Below, piece by piece: positions 38,750-47,313 of a stretch of 64,000 nucleotides of DNA. Numbering within the stretch: position 1 is the stretch's first letter; every line of letters starts with the position of its first letter. Below the pieces are notes generated by a model. The model was not told where the DNA came from. It saw only the letters and a program-made list of their open reading frames with translations, and searched no databases. The translations under genes and the position numbers were made by a program. This DNA comes from Rhodococcus pyridinivorans (GTDB lineage: Bacteria > Actinomycetota > Actinomycetes > Mycobacteriales > Mycobacteriaceae): the NCBI RefSeq assembly GCF_900105195.1, contig NZ_FNRX01000002.1:4588001-4652000 (forward strand), read 5' to 3'.

Positions 38750-39976
38750 TCAGCGCTCTCGGGGGTGGATACGGACGGGCATGGACTTGATGCCGTTGAT
38801 GAAATTCGATCGCAACCGCCGCGGTTCACCCGCCGGCTCGACCCGGTCGATCCGGGCGGCGAGGGTCTCGAACATGATCCGCAGTTCGAGTCGCGCCAGA
38901 TGTGCCCCGAGGCAGAAGTGCACACCCGTCCCACCGAAGGCGACGTGCGGATTGTGCTCGCGCCCGATGTCGAAGACGTGCGCGTCGTCGAAGACCTCCT
39001 CGTCGCGGTTCGCGCTCGGGTAGTAGACGATCACCTTGTCGCCCCGTTCGACCTGCTGGTCGCCGATCGCGGCCGGACAGGTGGGCGTGCGGCGGAAGCC
39101 GACCACGGGCGTGACCCAGCGCAGGATCTCCTCCACGGCGCTGTCGATCAGACCGGGATCGTCCTGCAGCCGGCGCCATTGTTCGGGATGATCGACGAAG
39201 GCCTGCATCCCGCCCGAGATCGCGTTGCGCGTCGTCTCGTTGCCCGCGATGACGAGCAGGACGAAGAACATGTCGAACTCCATCTCGGAGAGCGTGTCGC
39301 CGTTCTCGTCGGGACACCCCAGCTTCGAGACGATGTCGTCGCGCGGTTCGATGCGTCGTTGCGCGGCAATCTCGTTGGCGTACAGGAAGATCTCGGCGGC
39401 GGCGAGCTCGCCGTCCTCCTGGGTGGTGCCGTATTCGGGGTCGTCCCAGCCGATCATGCGGTTCGACCAGTCGTAGAGCTTGCTGACGTCCTCGGCCGGT
39501 GCGCCGAGCAGCGCTGCGATCACCTCCAGCGGCAGTGGAGCCGAGATCGCCGGGACGAAGTCGATCACCGTGCCGTCGCGTGCGGCCTCGATCGCGGCGT
39601 CGACGGTGCGTTCGCACGTCCGCCGGATACGCTCCTCGAGCGTCTTCACCATGCGCGGGGTGAAGCCACGGCTCACGAGTTGCCGAAGGCGGGTGTGCTC
39701 CGGCGGATCGAGGTTGAGCAGCATGGACGCCTGTTTCAGGCGCGTCTCCTCGTCGAAATCGTCGATCTGGGTGGTCCCGAGGGCCGAGGAGAAAGTCGTG
39801 CTGTCGCGGGAGACCGCGATGACGTCGGCGTGCCGGGTGACGGCCCAGAAGCCTGCGCCGCCCTCCTCGGGTTGGCGGTGGACCGGACAGGTGCGCCGGA
39901 GTTCGGAGAAGTAGCCGTGCGGGACCCCCTGGGCGAAGACGTCGGGGTTCTTGAGATCTGTGGGTGAAGTCGTCAT
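38750..39976 (-). CDS. Cytochrome P450 of the CYP124/125/142 clade
   Basis: 408 residues. I-helix VIAGNETTRNAIS, ExxR in EEILRWVTPVV, heme loop FGGTGVHFCLG (one residue longer than usual, as in CYP124 and CYP125) and a NGIKSMPV ending. Members of this clade hydroxylate methyl-branched chains or the sterol side chain; the substrate here is unassigned. ATG 39976 faces the TetR gene at 40064 across a palindromic operator. Reading through would continue into the CYP51 operon 50 bp downstream. Confidence 0.87.
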   Translation of the reverse strand: MTTSPTDLKNPDVFAQGVPHGYFSELRRTCPVHRQPEEGGAGFWAVTRHADVIAVSRDSTTFSSALGTTQIDDFDEETRLKQASMLLNLDPPEHTRLRQLVSRGFTPRMVKTLEERIRRTCERTVDAAIEAARDGTVIDFVPAISAPLPLEVIAALLGAPAEDVSKLYDWSNRMIGWDDPEYGTTQEDGELAAAEIFLYANEIAAQRRIEPRDDIVSKLGCPDENGDTLSEMEFDMFFVLLVIAGNETTRNAISGGMQAFVDHPEQWRRLQDDPGLIDSAVEEILRWVTPVVGFRRTPTCPAAIGDQQVERGDKVIVYYPSANRDEEVFDDAHVFDIGREHNPHVAFGGTGVHFCLGAHLARLELRIMFETLAARIDRVEPAGEPRRLRSNFINGIKSMPVRIHPRER

Positions 39977-39998
39977 GAAGCCGCTCTCGTGGGATTGT

Positions 39999-40013
39999 AC
40001 GAATGGTATTCGT
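39999..40013. promoter_or_regulatory. Palindromic operator between P450 and TetR genes
   Basis: ACGAAT-GGT-ATTCGT, 6-bp perfect arms, in the 87-bp divergent promoter region. It is the likely site of the TetR protein encoded at 40064. Confidence 0.6.
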
Positions 40014-40063
40014 TTACAAACTACTCACCTTCGTTTGGAATGGAAGCCCCTTAGACTGCTTTC

Positions 40064-40660
40064 ATGGCAGACGACAACTCCCGACCCGTGCGTCGGCGGA
40101 CACTGACCCGCGACAAGGTCGTCGCAGCCGCGCTCGGGATCGTCGACGAGCTGGGATGGGAACAGCTCACGATGAGCACCCTCTCGTCGCGCTTGGGAAT
40201 CGTCACGGCCTCGCTGTACAACCACGTCCGCAATCTCGACGATGTGCGGGCGACCGTGCAGATCCGCGCGATGAGCGATCTCGGAGCGCATCTGCGGGAG
40301 GTCGCGATGGGCCGCAGCGGCGTCGACGGGTTGCGCGCGCTGATCGACGCCCACCACATCTGGGCCGTCGAACATCCCCGCCGCTACGAAGCATTGACCA
40401 CTGCACCGGTCGATCGCGACGGTCTGCTCGCCGCCGCACTGGACGCCAACGTCGCTCTGCGAACGATGCTCGCATCCTGCGGCGTTCCGGAGGAGGAGAC
40501 GCTCGAGGCCGCGGTCGGCATGTTCGCCGCCCTGCACGGTTTCGCGGTTCTCCAGAGCAGCGGCTTCCTGGGCGACGAGCTCGATCTCGACCGCATCTAC
40601 GAAGCGGTCGTGCGCGGAGTTCTGGCCGGCGCCTCCCTCGACCCCACGAAGACACGCTAG
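40064..40660 (+). CDS. TetR regulator with WHG-type C-terminal domain
   Basis: 198 residues; helix-turn-helix TMSTLSSRLGIVTASLYNHVRN, then HHIWAVEHPRRYEAL and MFAALHGFAVLQSSGF typical of the WHG/TetR_C_33 domain. A -10-like TAGACT (40052-40057) ends six bases before the ATG, suggesting a leaderless mRNA. Divergent from the P450 at 38750 and followed by an MpaB-family oxygenase; all three probably form one regulated module. Confidence 0.85.
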   Translation: MADDNSRPVRRRTLTRDKVVAAALGIVDELGWEQLTMSTLSSRLGIVTASLYNHVRNLDDVRATVQIRAMSDLGAHLREVAMGRSGVDGLRALIDAHHIWAVEHPRRYEALTTAPVDRDGLLAAALDANVALRTMLASCGVPEEETLEAAVGMFAALHGFAVLQSSGFLGDELDLDRIYEAVVRGVLAGASLDPTKTR

Positions 40661-40706
40661 AGTGGCACGCATCAACTGAACACGTCCGTCTTCAGATGGA
40701 GGGGTC

Positions 40707-41537
40707 ATGCGGACGATCGACACTCTCGGCGATCTCGTCTCACCGCTCGGTGGCACGATCAACGCCGCCAACGTCATCATGCAGCTCGCCCATCCCGGCG
40801 TCGGCCAGGGCGTCGTCGACAGCACGGTCGATACTGGCCGCGCCGATCTCCATCCGGTCAAGCGGGCCCGCACGACCGGCACCTATCTGGCGGTCGCGGT
40901 GTTCGGTAACGACGCCGACCGCGATTTCGTCCGCGAGTCGGTGCGGAAGATCCACGCGCGGGTCACGTCGCCACCCGGCGCGGAGGTCCGCTACAGCGCC
41001 AACTCCCCCGCCCTGCAGTTGTGGGTCGCGGTCTGCCTGCTCGAGTACTTCATCGACCAGCACGAATTCCTGTACGGCCCGCTCACCGAGGAGCAGTACG
41101 CCCGCATCCTTCGCGACGGCGCAACCCTCGCGACGACACTGAACGTCCGACCGGAGTCGTGGCCCACGACCCGCGAGGAGTACGAGGAACTGTGGAAGGC
41201 CGGCGTCACCGACATCTCCATGAACGAGCAGGTGCGCGAGTACCTCACCGAACTCTGCAATCTCGCGTTCCTCGAGGTGCGTCTCGGACGACTGGGCCGC
41301 GGGATCCACCGGGTGCTCGGCAGGTCGTTCGAACTGATCACGCGCGGTGCGCTGCCGCCGGAGTTCCGCGACCTCATGCACTACCCGTGGACCGCCGACG
41401 ACCAGCGGCGTTTCGACCGCTATCTCGTGGCGGTCCGGCGCCTGCACCGCGTCACGCCGTGGGTGTGGCCGTTGCTGTGGAAGGCATATCTGCTCGATCT
41501 GCGCACGCGGCGACACCTCGGACTGCGCGTGTTCTGA
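40707..41537 (+). CDS. MpaB-family oxygenase (DUF2236)
   Basis: 276 residues of the DUF2236 family, related to the heme-dependent rubber oxygenase Lcp and fungal MpaB. Conserved features: SPLGGTINAANVIMQLAHPG near the start, LLEYFIDQHEFLYGPL and MHYPWTADDQRRFDRYL. It has no signal peptide, unlike secreted Lcp. Oxidative cleavage of an unsaturated chain is the family activity; substrate unknown. GGAGG precedes ATG 40707. Confidence 0.82.
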   Translation: MRTIDTLGDLVSPLGGTINAANVIMQLAHPGVGQGVVDSTVDTGRADLHPVKRARTTGTYLAVAVFGNDADRDFVRESVRKIHARVTSPPGAEVRYSANSPALQLWVAVCLLEYFIDQHEFLYGPLTEEQYARILRDGATLATTLNVRPESWPTTREEYEELWKAGVTDISMNEQVREYLTELCNLAFLEVRLGRLGRGIHRVLGRSFELITRGALPPEFRDLMHYPWTADDQRRFDRYLVAVRRLHRVTPWVWPLLWKAYLLDLRTRRHLGLRVF

Positions 41538-41563
41538 CCGGAGACCACCGGACCCTCGTCGAG

Positions 41564-41612
41564 ACCGGTGTTGTGTGCGAGATTCGTCGAATTCCTCGCA
41601 CACGACACCGGT
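41564..41612 (+). terminator. Terminator hairpin after the MpaB gene
   Basis: Arms ACCGGTGTTGTGTGCGAG and CTCGCACACGACACCGGT pair over 18 positions with a single G-U, around a 13-nt loop, followed by TTCGTCC. Confidence 0.75.
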
Positions 41613-41634
41613 TTCGTCCGTTTCGGACGAACCG

Positions 41635-41664
41635 TTGCATTCGATCGCGTCGCCGAACTATAGT
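41635..41664 (+). promoter_or_regulatory. Promoter of the ALDH operon
   Basis: TTGCAT (41635-41640), 18-bp spacer, TATAGT (41659-41664). The last two bases of the -10 element fall in the TetR operator. Confidence 0.6.
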
Positions 41665-41681
41665 CCAGACACCTGTCCAGA
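41663..41681. promoter_or_regulatory. 19-bp TetR operator, ALDH operon promoter
   Basis: GTCCAGACACCTGTCCAGA, one base different from the operator at 38677-38695 and in the same position relative to the -10 element. This supports common control of the two arms. Confidence 0.75.
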
Positions 41682-41697
41682 ACCGAGGGAACGTCTG

Positions 41698-43167
41698 ATG
41701 ACACTTCGCCCTACCGACAGCTCCACCCTTCTGATCGACGGCAAGCTCGTACCCGGCAGCGGAGGCACCTTCGCGATCACCGATCCGAGCACCGAAGAAC
41801 TGCTCGGCCACGCGGCCGAGGGCACCGCCACCGACATGGACGCCGCGATCGCGGCCGCGCGTCGCGCCTTCGACGACACCGACTGGTCACGCGACCACGC
41901 CTTCCGGGCCCGCTGCCTCCGTCAGTTGCGCGACGCTCTGCGCGAGCACATCGAGGAACTGCGGGAGATCACCATCGCCGAGGTCGGCGCTCCCCGATTC
42001 CTCACGAGCGCCGCGCATCTCGAAGGCCCCATCGACGATCTGCTCTACTTCGCCGACCTCGCCGAAAGTTACGCGTGGACGCAGGATCTCGGCAACGCCT
42101 CCCCCATGGGTATCCCCACCCACCGCTATCTGCTCAAGGAGGCGGTCGGGGTCGTCGGCGCGATCACGCCGTGGAACTTCCCGCACCAGATCAACTTCGC
42201 CAAGCTCGGGCCCGCTCTCGCCGCCGGGAACACCGTGGTGCTCAAGCCCGCCCCGGACACCCCGTGGTGTGCGGCCCTGGTCGGGCGGATCGCGGCCGAG
42301 GAGACCGACATCCCGCCGGGAGTGCTGAACATCGTCACCTCGAGCGACCACAGGCTCGGCGCACAGCTGAGCGAGGATCCGCGCGTCGACCTGATCTCGT
42401 TCACCGGTTCCACCGCGACCGGCCGGGCCGTGATGCGCGCGGCCTCAGAGAACCTCAAGAAGGTCTTCCTCGAACTCGGCGGCAAGTCGGCGTTCATCGT
42501 CCTCGACGACGCCGACCTGCGCGGCGCCTGCTCGATGGCGGCCTTCACCGTGTGCACGCATGCCGGCCAGGGCTGCGCGATCACCACGCGTCTGCTCGTT
42601 CCCCGCGAACGGTACGACGAAGCGGTGGCCCTGACCGCGAAGTCCATGAGCGGCATCCGGCCCGGCGACCCGCGCGATCCCGGCACGGTGTGCGGGCCGC
42701 TCATCTCCGAGAAGCAGCGACAGCGGGTGGAGGGCTTCATCCGCCTCGCCGTCGAGGAAGGCGGCACGATCGTCACCGGCGGCGGACGTCCCGCCGAACA
42801 CGAGCGGGGATTCTTCGTCGAACCCACCCTCATCGCCGGCCTCGACAACTCCGCGCGTACAGCGCGGGAGGAGATCTTCGGCCCGGTGCTCGTGATCATC
42901 CCTCACGACGGCGACGACGACGCGATCCGCATCGCCAACGACTCCCCCTACGGCCTCTCGGGTTCGGTGTACGGCACCGATCCGGACCGCATCGCGCGGA
43001 TCGTCGCAGGTGTACGGACCGGCACGCTCGGCGTCAACGGCGGCATCTGGTACGCCGCCGACGCCCCGTTCGGGGGCTACAAGCAGTCCGGGATCGGCCG
43101 CGAGATGGGTGTGGCCGGTTTCGAGGAATACCTGGAGACCAAGCTCGTCGCCGAACCCGCGAGCTGA
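41698..43167 (+). CDS. NAD-dependent aldehyde dehydrogenase
   Basis: 489 residues. PWNFPHQINFAKLGPALAAG, FTGSTATGR for NAD binding, the general base in LELGGKS and nucleophile Cys293 in GQGCAITT. It corresponds to Rv0768 by position and wording. It starts the plus-strand operon under the shared TetR operator, with GAGGGAA ahead of ATG 41698. It may oxidise an aldehyde arising from P450 or dehydrogenase chemistry; substrate unknown. Confidence 0.92.
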   Translation: MTLRPTDSSTLLIDGKLVPGSGGTFAITDPSTEELLGHAAEGTATDMDAAIAAARRAFDDTDWSRDHAFRARCLRQLRDALREHIEELREITIAEVGAPRFLTSAAHLEGPIDDLLYFADLAESYAWTQDLGNASPMGIPTHRYLLKEAVGVVGAITPWNFPHQINFAKLGPALAAGNTVVLKPAPDTPWCAALVGRIAAEETDIPPGVLNIVTSSDHRLGAQLSEDPRVDLISFTGSTATGRAVMRAASENLKKVFLELGGKSAFIVLDDADLRGACSMAAFTVCTHAGQGCAITTRLLVPRERYDEAVALTAKSMSGIRPGDPRDPGTVCGPLISEKQRQRVEGFIRLAVEEGGTIVTGGGRPAEHERGFFVEPTLIAGLDNSARTAREEIFGPVLVIIPHDGDDDAIRIANDSPYGLSGSVYGTDPDRIARIVAGVRTGTLGVNGGIWYAADAPFGGYKQSGIGREMGVAGFEEYLETKLVAEPAS

Positions 43168-43193
43168 CCCGAACTTCCGAAAGGACTTTTCCG

Positions 43194-43943
43194 ATGGCAC
43201 GTTTCACCGGTCGCACCGCGATCGTCACCGGCGCCGCCCAGGGGATCGGCGAGGCGTACGCGCGTGCGCTCGCCGCCGAGGGCGCGAACGTGGTGGTCGC
43301 CGATATCGATGCCGAACTCGGCGAGCAGGTTGCCAAACAGATCGTCGCCGACGGCGGCATCGCGAGCTTCACGTCGGTCGATGTCTCCGACCCCGCCTCC
43401 GCCGAGGCACTCGCCGTGTCGACCGTCGAGACCTACGGCGGCATCGACCACGTGGTCAACAATGCCGCCATCTACGGCGGCATGAAACTCGATCTGCTGC
43501 TGACGGTTCCGTGGGACTACTACAAGAAGTTCATGAGCGTGAACCTCGACGGCGCCCTCAACGTCACCCGCGCAGTGTGGCCGCACATGACCAAGAACGG
43601 CGGGTCGATCGTCAACCAGTCGTCGACGGCGGCCTGGCTGTACTCGGGTTTCTACGGGCTCGCGAAGGTCGGGATCAACGGTCTCACACAGCAACTCGCC
43701 GTCGAGCTCGGCGGGTCGAACATCCGCATCAACGCGATCGCCCCCGGCCCCATCGACACCGAGGCGACCCGCACCACCACCCCCGCGAACATGGTCGCCG
43801 ACATGGTGAAGCAGTTGCCGCTCAAGCGCATGGGCACTCCCGACGATCTCGTCGGCATGTGCCTGTTCCTGCTCTCCGACGAGGCCGCCTGGGTCACAGG
43901 GCAGATCTTCAACGTCGACGGCGGGCAGGTGATCCGCTCGTGA
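43194..43943 (+). CDS. Short-chain dehydrogenase (Rv0769-like)
   Basis: 249 residues with TGAAQGIG, NNAAIYGG, Ser-Tyr-Lys in QSSTAAWLYSGFYGLAK, and a C-terminal FNVDGGQ. NAD(H)-type classical SDR. It follows the ALDH by 26 bp and overlaps the next gene by 4 bp. Confidence 0.9.
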   Translation: MARFTGRTAIVTGAAQGIGEAYARALAAEGANVVVADIDAELGEQVAKQIVADGGIASFTSVDVSDPASAEALAVSTVETYGGIDHVVNNAAIYGGMKLDLLLTVPWDYYKKFMSVNLDGALNVTRAVWPHMTKNGGSIVNQSSTAAWLYSGFYGLAKVGINGLTQQLAVELGGSNIRINAIAPGPIDTEATRTTTPANMVADMVKQLPLKRMGTPDDLVGMCLFLLSDEAAWVTGQIFNVDGGQVIRS

Positions 43944-44839
43944 CCGGCTCCACGATCGGCCGGGTCGGTTACATCGGGCTGGGCAACATGGGGGCACCGA
44001 TGGCCGAGCGGCTGTTCACCCGACCCGGAGGCCTCACCGTGCTCGACGTGGTGCCCGAGGCGATGAGCCCGTTCACCGACAAGGGTGCCGCCGCGGCGTC
44101 GAACCCGGCGGAGCTGGCCGCCGACTGCGACCTCGTGTGCGTGACGGTCCTCGACGACGCCCAGGTCCGCGACGTCGTCACCGGTCCGGACGGACTTCTC
44201 GCGACGGCCCGGCCCGGCACGGTCGTCGCGGTGCACTCGACGATCTCCGACACCACCGCCGTCGAACTCGCCGCGAAGTGCGCCGAGAAGGGAGTCGACT
44301 TCGTCGATGCACCGGTCAGCGGCGGCGCCGGCGGTGCGAAGAACGGCACTCTCGCAGTGATGGTCGGCGCGACCGACGACGGCTTCGCCAAGATCGAAGA
44401 ACCGTTCGGCACCTTCGCGTCGCTGGTCGTGCACGCCGGTCCCGTCGGCGCGGGAACCCGGATGAAGCTCGCCCGCAACCTGCTCCACTTCATCGCGTTC
44501 ACCGCGGCGACGGAGGCACAGCGACTCGCCGAGGCCGCGGGCATCGACCTCACCGAGCTCGGCAGGGTCGTCCGGCACACCGACGCGATCACCGGGGGCG
44601 CCGGTTCGATCATGTGGCGCGACACCACATCTCCCCTCGCAGAGGACGACTCCTGGTTCCCGATCGTCTCGCGCGTGCGCGCCCTGGGTGAGAAGGATCT
44701 CGCGCTCGCACTCGATCTCGGCGATCGCCTCGGAATCGCCCTGCCGCTCGGAGCCCGGGCGCTGTCCGACCTCGGCCCCGGCCTCGGAGTCGGCACGGGC
44801 GAGATCGCACGGACCCGTTCCCGGAAGGAGCACGCATGA
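43940..44839 (+). CDS. 3-hydroxyisobutyrate dehydrogenase-like oxidoreductase
   Basis: 299 residues of the beta-hydroxyacid dehydrogenase family: Rossmann GYIGLGNMGAPMAE, substrate loop DAPVSGGAGGAKNGTLAVMVG and the catalytic lysine region GAGTRMKLARNLL. It matches Rv0770 in order. The GTG start overlaps the SDR stop. The natural beta-hydroxyacid is not known. Confidence 0.9.
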   Translation: MTGSTIGRVGYIGLGNMGAPMAERLFTRPGGLTVLDVVPEAMSPFTDKGAAAASNPAELAADCDLVCVTVLDDAQVRDVVTGPDGLLATARPGTVVAVHSTISDTTAVELAAKCAEKGVDFVDAPVSGGAGGAKNGTLAVMVGATDDGFAKIEEPFGTFASLVVHAGPVGAGTRMKLARNLLHFIAFTAATEAQRLAEAAGIDLTELGRVVRHTDAITGGAGSIMWRDTTSPLAEDDSWFPIVSRVRALGEKDLALALDLGDRLGIALPLGARALSDLGPGLGVGTGEIARTRSRKEHA

Positions 44840-45204
44840 CCGACGAGACCCGCCGCCGCGGCCTGGAGATGATGTCCAAGGTCTACGGCTGGGAAATGCA
44901 GGACGGTCCCGGTGAGCACTTCGCCGTCACCGCCGACCACCTGTTCGCGAACATCTGGACCCGGCCCGGGCTGACCATTCGTGATCGGCGACTGCTGCTG
45001 CTCGGGGCACTCACCGCACAGGGGGCCCCCGACATCGCCGAAATCCAGATCGAAGCGGCGCTGAAGAACGAGGAGCTCGACGAGCAGCAGCTCCGCGAGA
45101 TCGCCCTGTTCCTGTGCCACTACGTGGGCTGGCCGCTGGGCTCGAAGCTCGACAACGCAGTGGGCAGCGTGCTGCAGCGACGGAAGGCGGCGGCCCGCTC
45201 GTGA
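44836..45204 (+). CDS. Carboxymuconolactone decarboxylase-like protein
   Basis: 122 residues of the CMD/AhpD-like fold: FANIWTRPGLTIRDRRLLLLGALTA is the conserved core. It lacks the CxxC of AhpD, so a decarboxylase/isomerase-type or structural role is more likely than peroxidase activity. It matches Rv0771 in order. ATGA overlap with the upstream gene and GTGA with the next. Confidence 0.88.
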   Translation: MTDETRRRGLEMMSKVYGWEMQDGPGEHFAVTADHLFANIWTRPGLTIRDRRLLLLGALTAQGAPDIAEIQIEAALKNEELDEQQLREIALFLCHYVGWPLGSKLDNAVGSVLQRRKAAARS

Positions 45205-45790
45205 GCATCCCCGGCGGATCCGTACCGGAGCCGGACTGTCCGGAACTCGGATTCTACGGCCTCGCCGGGCACGCCGACGACCCGAGGGCGCTGCTCGACG
45301 AGATCGTCGTCGCCGAACGCATCGGTCTCGGCTCGGCCTTCCTGTCGGAACGGTTCGACACCAAGGACGCAGCAGCGCTGGCCGGTGCGGCCGCCGCGAC
45401 GAGCCGCACGCTCGGGATCGGCACCGCGGCGACCAATCCGCACACCCGCCATCCCCTCGTCACAGCGACGATGGCGACCACACTGCACCGGTTGAGCCGC
45501 GGCCGCTACGCCCTCGGGCTCGGCCGCGGCTTCGACGTGCTGTTCGCTCTCATGGGTCTGCCTCGCGAGACGTCGGCGCGGCTCGAGGACACCGTCGATC
45601 TGCTCCGGACGCTGTGGCGCGGTGACGCGGTCGTCGACCGGCACGGCCCAGCCGGCGACTTCCCGTATCTGCGACGCACCGCCGAGGACGTCGACCGCAT
45701 CCCGATCCTCATGGTCGCGCTCGGCGAGCGCACGCTCGACCTGGCGGGACGCGTGGCCGACGCCGTCGTCCTGCACACAGTCTTCACCGG
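45201..45790 (+). pseudogene. LLM F420-dependent oxidoreductase, 5' part
   Basis: The first about 196 residues are a normal LLM oxidoreductase (TIGR03857-like): LGFYGLAGHADDPRALLDE, GTAATNPHTRHP, GRYALGLGRGFD and GRVADAVVLHTVF. At about 45790 the homology stops and the frame runs into the arsenic island for about another 108 codons (open to 46115). The missing end is found about 4.9 kb away at 50645-51018. The gene was the fifth member of the ALDH operon (GTGA overlap). Confidence 0.85.
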
Positions 45791-45891
45791 ACCAGCGACC
45801 CAACCAAGGCCGCTGCGCGCCCAACCCCCGATTTTCTGCTCGATGTACGTCCTTCCGGGCCATATGGCAGGTAATCGACACCACGTCGGGA

Positions 45892-46251
45892 TCAGCGACA
45901 ACAGTTCGGGTCCAGCACCATCCGCAGGGCTTCGAGAGACTCGGCGCGAGGGCGGTAGAAGACGTTCATCCCGCGGCGTTCGGATACGACCATGCCGGCC
46001 TTGCGCAGTTGCCCGAGGTGGTGACTGACGGTGGATTCGGTCAGGTCGACGCCGGTGGCGAGATCGCAGGTGCACACTTCGCCGTCGTCGGCGGTGAGCA
46101 GGATCGACATGAGCTTGATGCGGACCGGGTCCGCCAGCGCCTTCAGCCGCAGGGCGAGTTCGAGAGCTGCGTTGTCGCTCATCGGCGCGGCCGAAACCGG
46201 TTCGCAGCAGATCGGGGCGCTGACGTCGATCACAGGCAGAGCTTTCGGCAT
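45892..46251 (-). CDS. arsR: ArsR-family arsenic-responsive repressor (first copy)
   Basis: 119 residues with ArsR winged helix (LADPVRIKLMSILL, STVSHHLGQLRKAGMV). Cysteine pairs occur in the N-terminus (ICCEPV), in VCTCDL and at the C-terminus (NCC), suitable for As(III) binding. Divergent from arsI; two GACATATGTC palindromes lie between them and are the likely operators. Confidence 0.9.
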   Translation of the reverse strand: MPKALPVIDVSAPICCEPVSAAPMSDNAALELALRLKALADPVRIKLMSILLTADDGEVCTCDLATGVDLTESTVSHHLGQLRKAGMVVSERRGMNVFYRPRAESLEALRMVLDPNCCR

Positions 46252-46274
46252 GGTTCGAGCTTATCCACTTACTT

Positions 46275-46284
46275 GACATATGTC
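46275..46284. promoter_or_regulatory. ArsR operator candidate 1
   Basis: GACATATGTC, perfect 10-bp palindrome within TTGACATATGTCGAA. TTGACA at 46273-46278 would also serve as a -35 element for arsI. Confidence 0.6.
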
Positions 46285-46320
46285 GAAAAGGTGGCGCATC
46301 CTGTACCCGTCCAGAGTTTC

Positions 46321-46330
46321 GACATATGTC
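46321..46330. promoter_or_regulatory. ArsR operator candidate 2
   Basis: Second GACATATGTC, within TTTCGACATATGTCACAC, 46 bp downstream of the first and 19 bp before the arsI start. Confidence 0.6.
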
Positions 46331-46348
46331 ACACAAGTGGAGGATGTC

Positions 46349-46840
46349 ATGTCCCGCGCACAACTCGCCCTCAACGTCGACGACCTGCAAGAAGCGGTCG
46401 CCTTCTACTCGAAGCTGTTCGGCACCGAACCGGCCAAGGTCAAGCCGGGCTACGCGAACTTCGCGATCGCCGAGCCGCCGCTCAAGCTCGTGCTGCTGGA
46501 GAACCCCGGCAAGGGCGGCACCATCAACCACCTGGGCGTGGAGGTGGAATCGAGCGAGAAGGTCCATGCCGAGATTGCCCGCCTGACCGGCGAAGGGCTG
46601 TTCACCGATGAGGAGATCGGCACCACCTGCTGCTTCGCTACCCAGGACAAGGTGTGGGTCACCGGCCCGGCTGGGGAGAAGTGGGAGGTGTACACCGTCC
46701 TCGCCGATTCGGAGACCTTCGGTTCGAGCCCGCAGCATCTCGACGATCCGGCCACCGCCGGGGGTGGGGTGTGCTGCGGCACCGCTGCGGCCCCGGCCGA
46801 GGACACACAGCAGGCCCCGGCCGCACCGTCCTGCTGCTGA
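46349..46840 (+). CDS. arsI: ArsI/CadI glyoxalase-fold protein
   Basis: 163 residues, vicinal-oxygen-chelate fold (LALNVDDLQEAVAFYSKLFG, INHLGVEVES). The adjacent cysteines in GTTCCFATQDK are those that bind trivalent organoarsenicals in ArsI C-As lyases, which cleave methylarsenite to arsenite. The tail VCCGTAAA...PSCC adds two more cysteine pairs. GGAGGATGTC precedes the ATG. Divergent from arsR. Confidence 0.87.
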   Translation: MSRAQLALNVDDLQEAVAFYSKLFGTEPAKVKPGYANFAIAEPPLKLVLLENPGKGGTINHLGVEVESSEKVHAEIARLTGEGLFTDEEIGTTCCFATQDKVWVTGPAGEKWEVYTVLADSETFGSSPQHLDDPATAGGGVCCGTAAAPAEDTQQAPAAPSCC

Positions 46841-46892
46841 ACAACCCACCTCGATGTCGGCCACCGGATTCGGGTGGCCGACATCGGTGTCT

Positions 46893-47300
46893 TCAGCGAC
46901 GGAGCCGGTGGGCGAGGTCGGTGACGCGAGCGGCGATGTCGTCGCGGACCAGCCGCATCCGTTCGATGCCGTCGATGCCGCGCTCGGACGGCTCGTCGGT
47001 GTCCCAGTTCTCGAACTGTGTCCCGGGCACCGGATCGAGACGGGCTTCGCGGCCGAGGGTGACCACGAGATCGACGTTCCGAACCAGCTGGGGGTCGACC
47101 GGTACCGGGGTCTGGCCGGTGATATCGACGCCGACTTCGAGGAGTACTTCGGCGGCCAAGGCATTGATGCTGGTGCCGGGTTTCGTGCCGGCGGAGTGCA
47201 CCGTATGGGTGTCGCCGGCGGCGGCTTTCATCAGTCTGGCGGCCATCTGGGATTTTCCGCCGTTCTTCACACAGACGAACAGCACCGAGGGTGTGCTCAC
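46893..47300 (-). CDS. arsC: Arsenate reductase, mycothiol-transferase type
   Basis: 135 residues, low-molecular-weight phosphatase fold. The P-loop is CVKNGGKSQ and the later CGDTCP redox pair of thioredoxin-linked enzymes is absent (VTLGREARLDPVPG instead). This matches corynebacterial arsenate-mycothiol transferases, which form an As(V)-mycothiol adduct reduced by mycoredoxin. Last gene of the minus-strand ars operon; GTG start. Confidence 0.85.
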   Translation of the reverse strand: MSTPSVLFVCVKNGGKSQMAARLMKAAAGDTHTVHSAGTKPGTSINALAAEVLLEVGVDITGQTPVPVDPQLVRNVDLVVTLGREARLDPVPGTQFENWDTDEPSERGIDGIERMRLVRDDIAARVTDLAHRLRR

Positions 47301-47313
47301 GGTCGAGGTCCTT

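Noticed and set aside
45794..46115. The extra about 108 codons of the first LLM frame as a new C-terminal domain
   Set aside because: They read through the arsR gene on the other strand, are Arg/Gly-rich, and the true C-terminus is found at 50645-51018.
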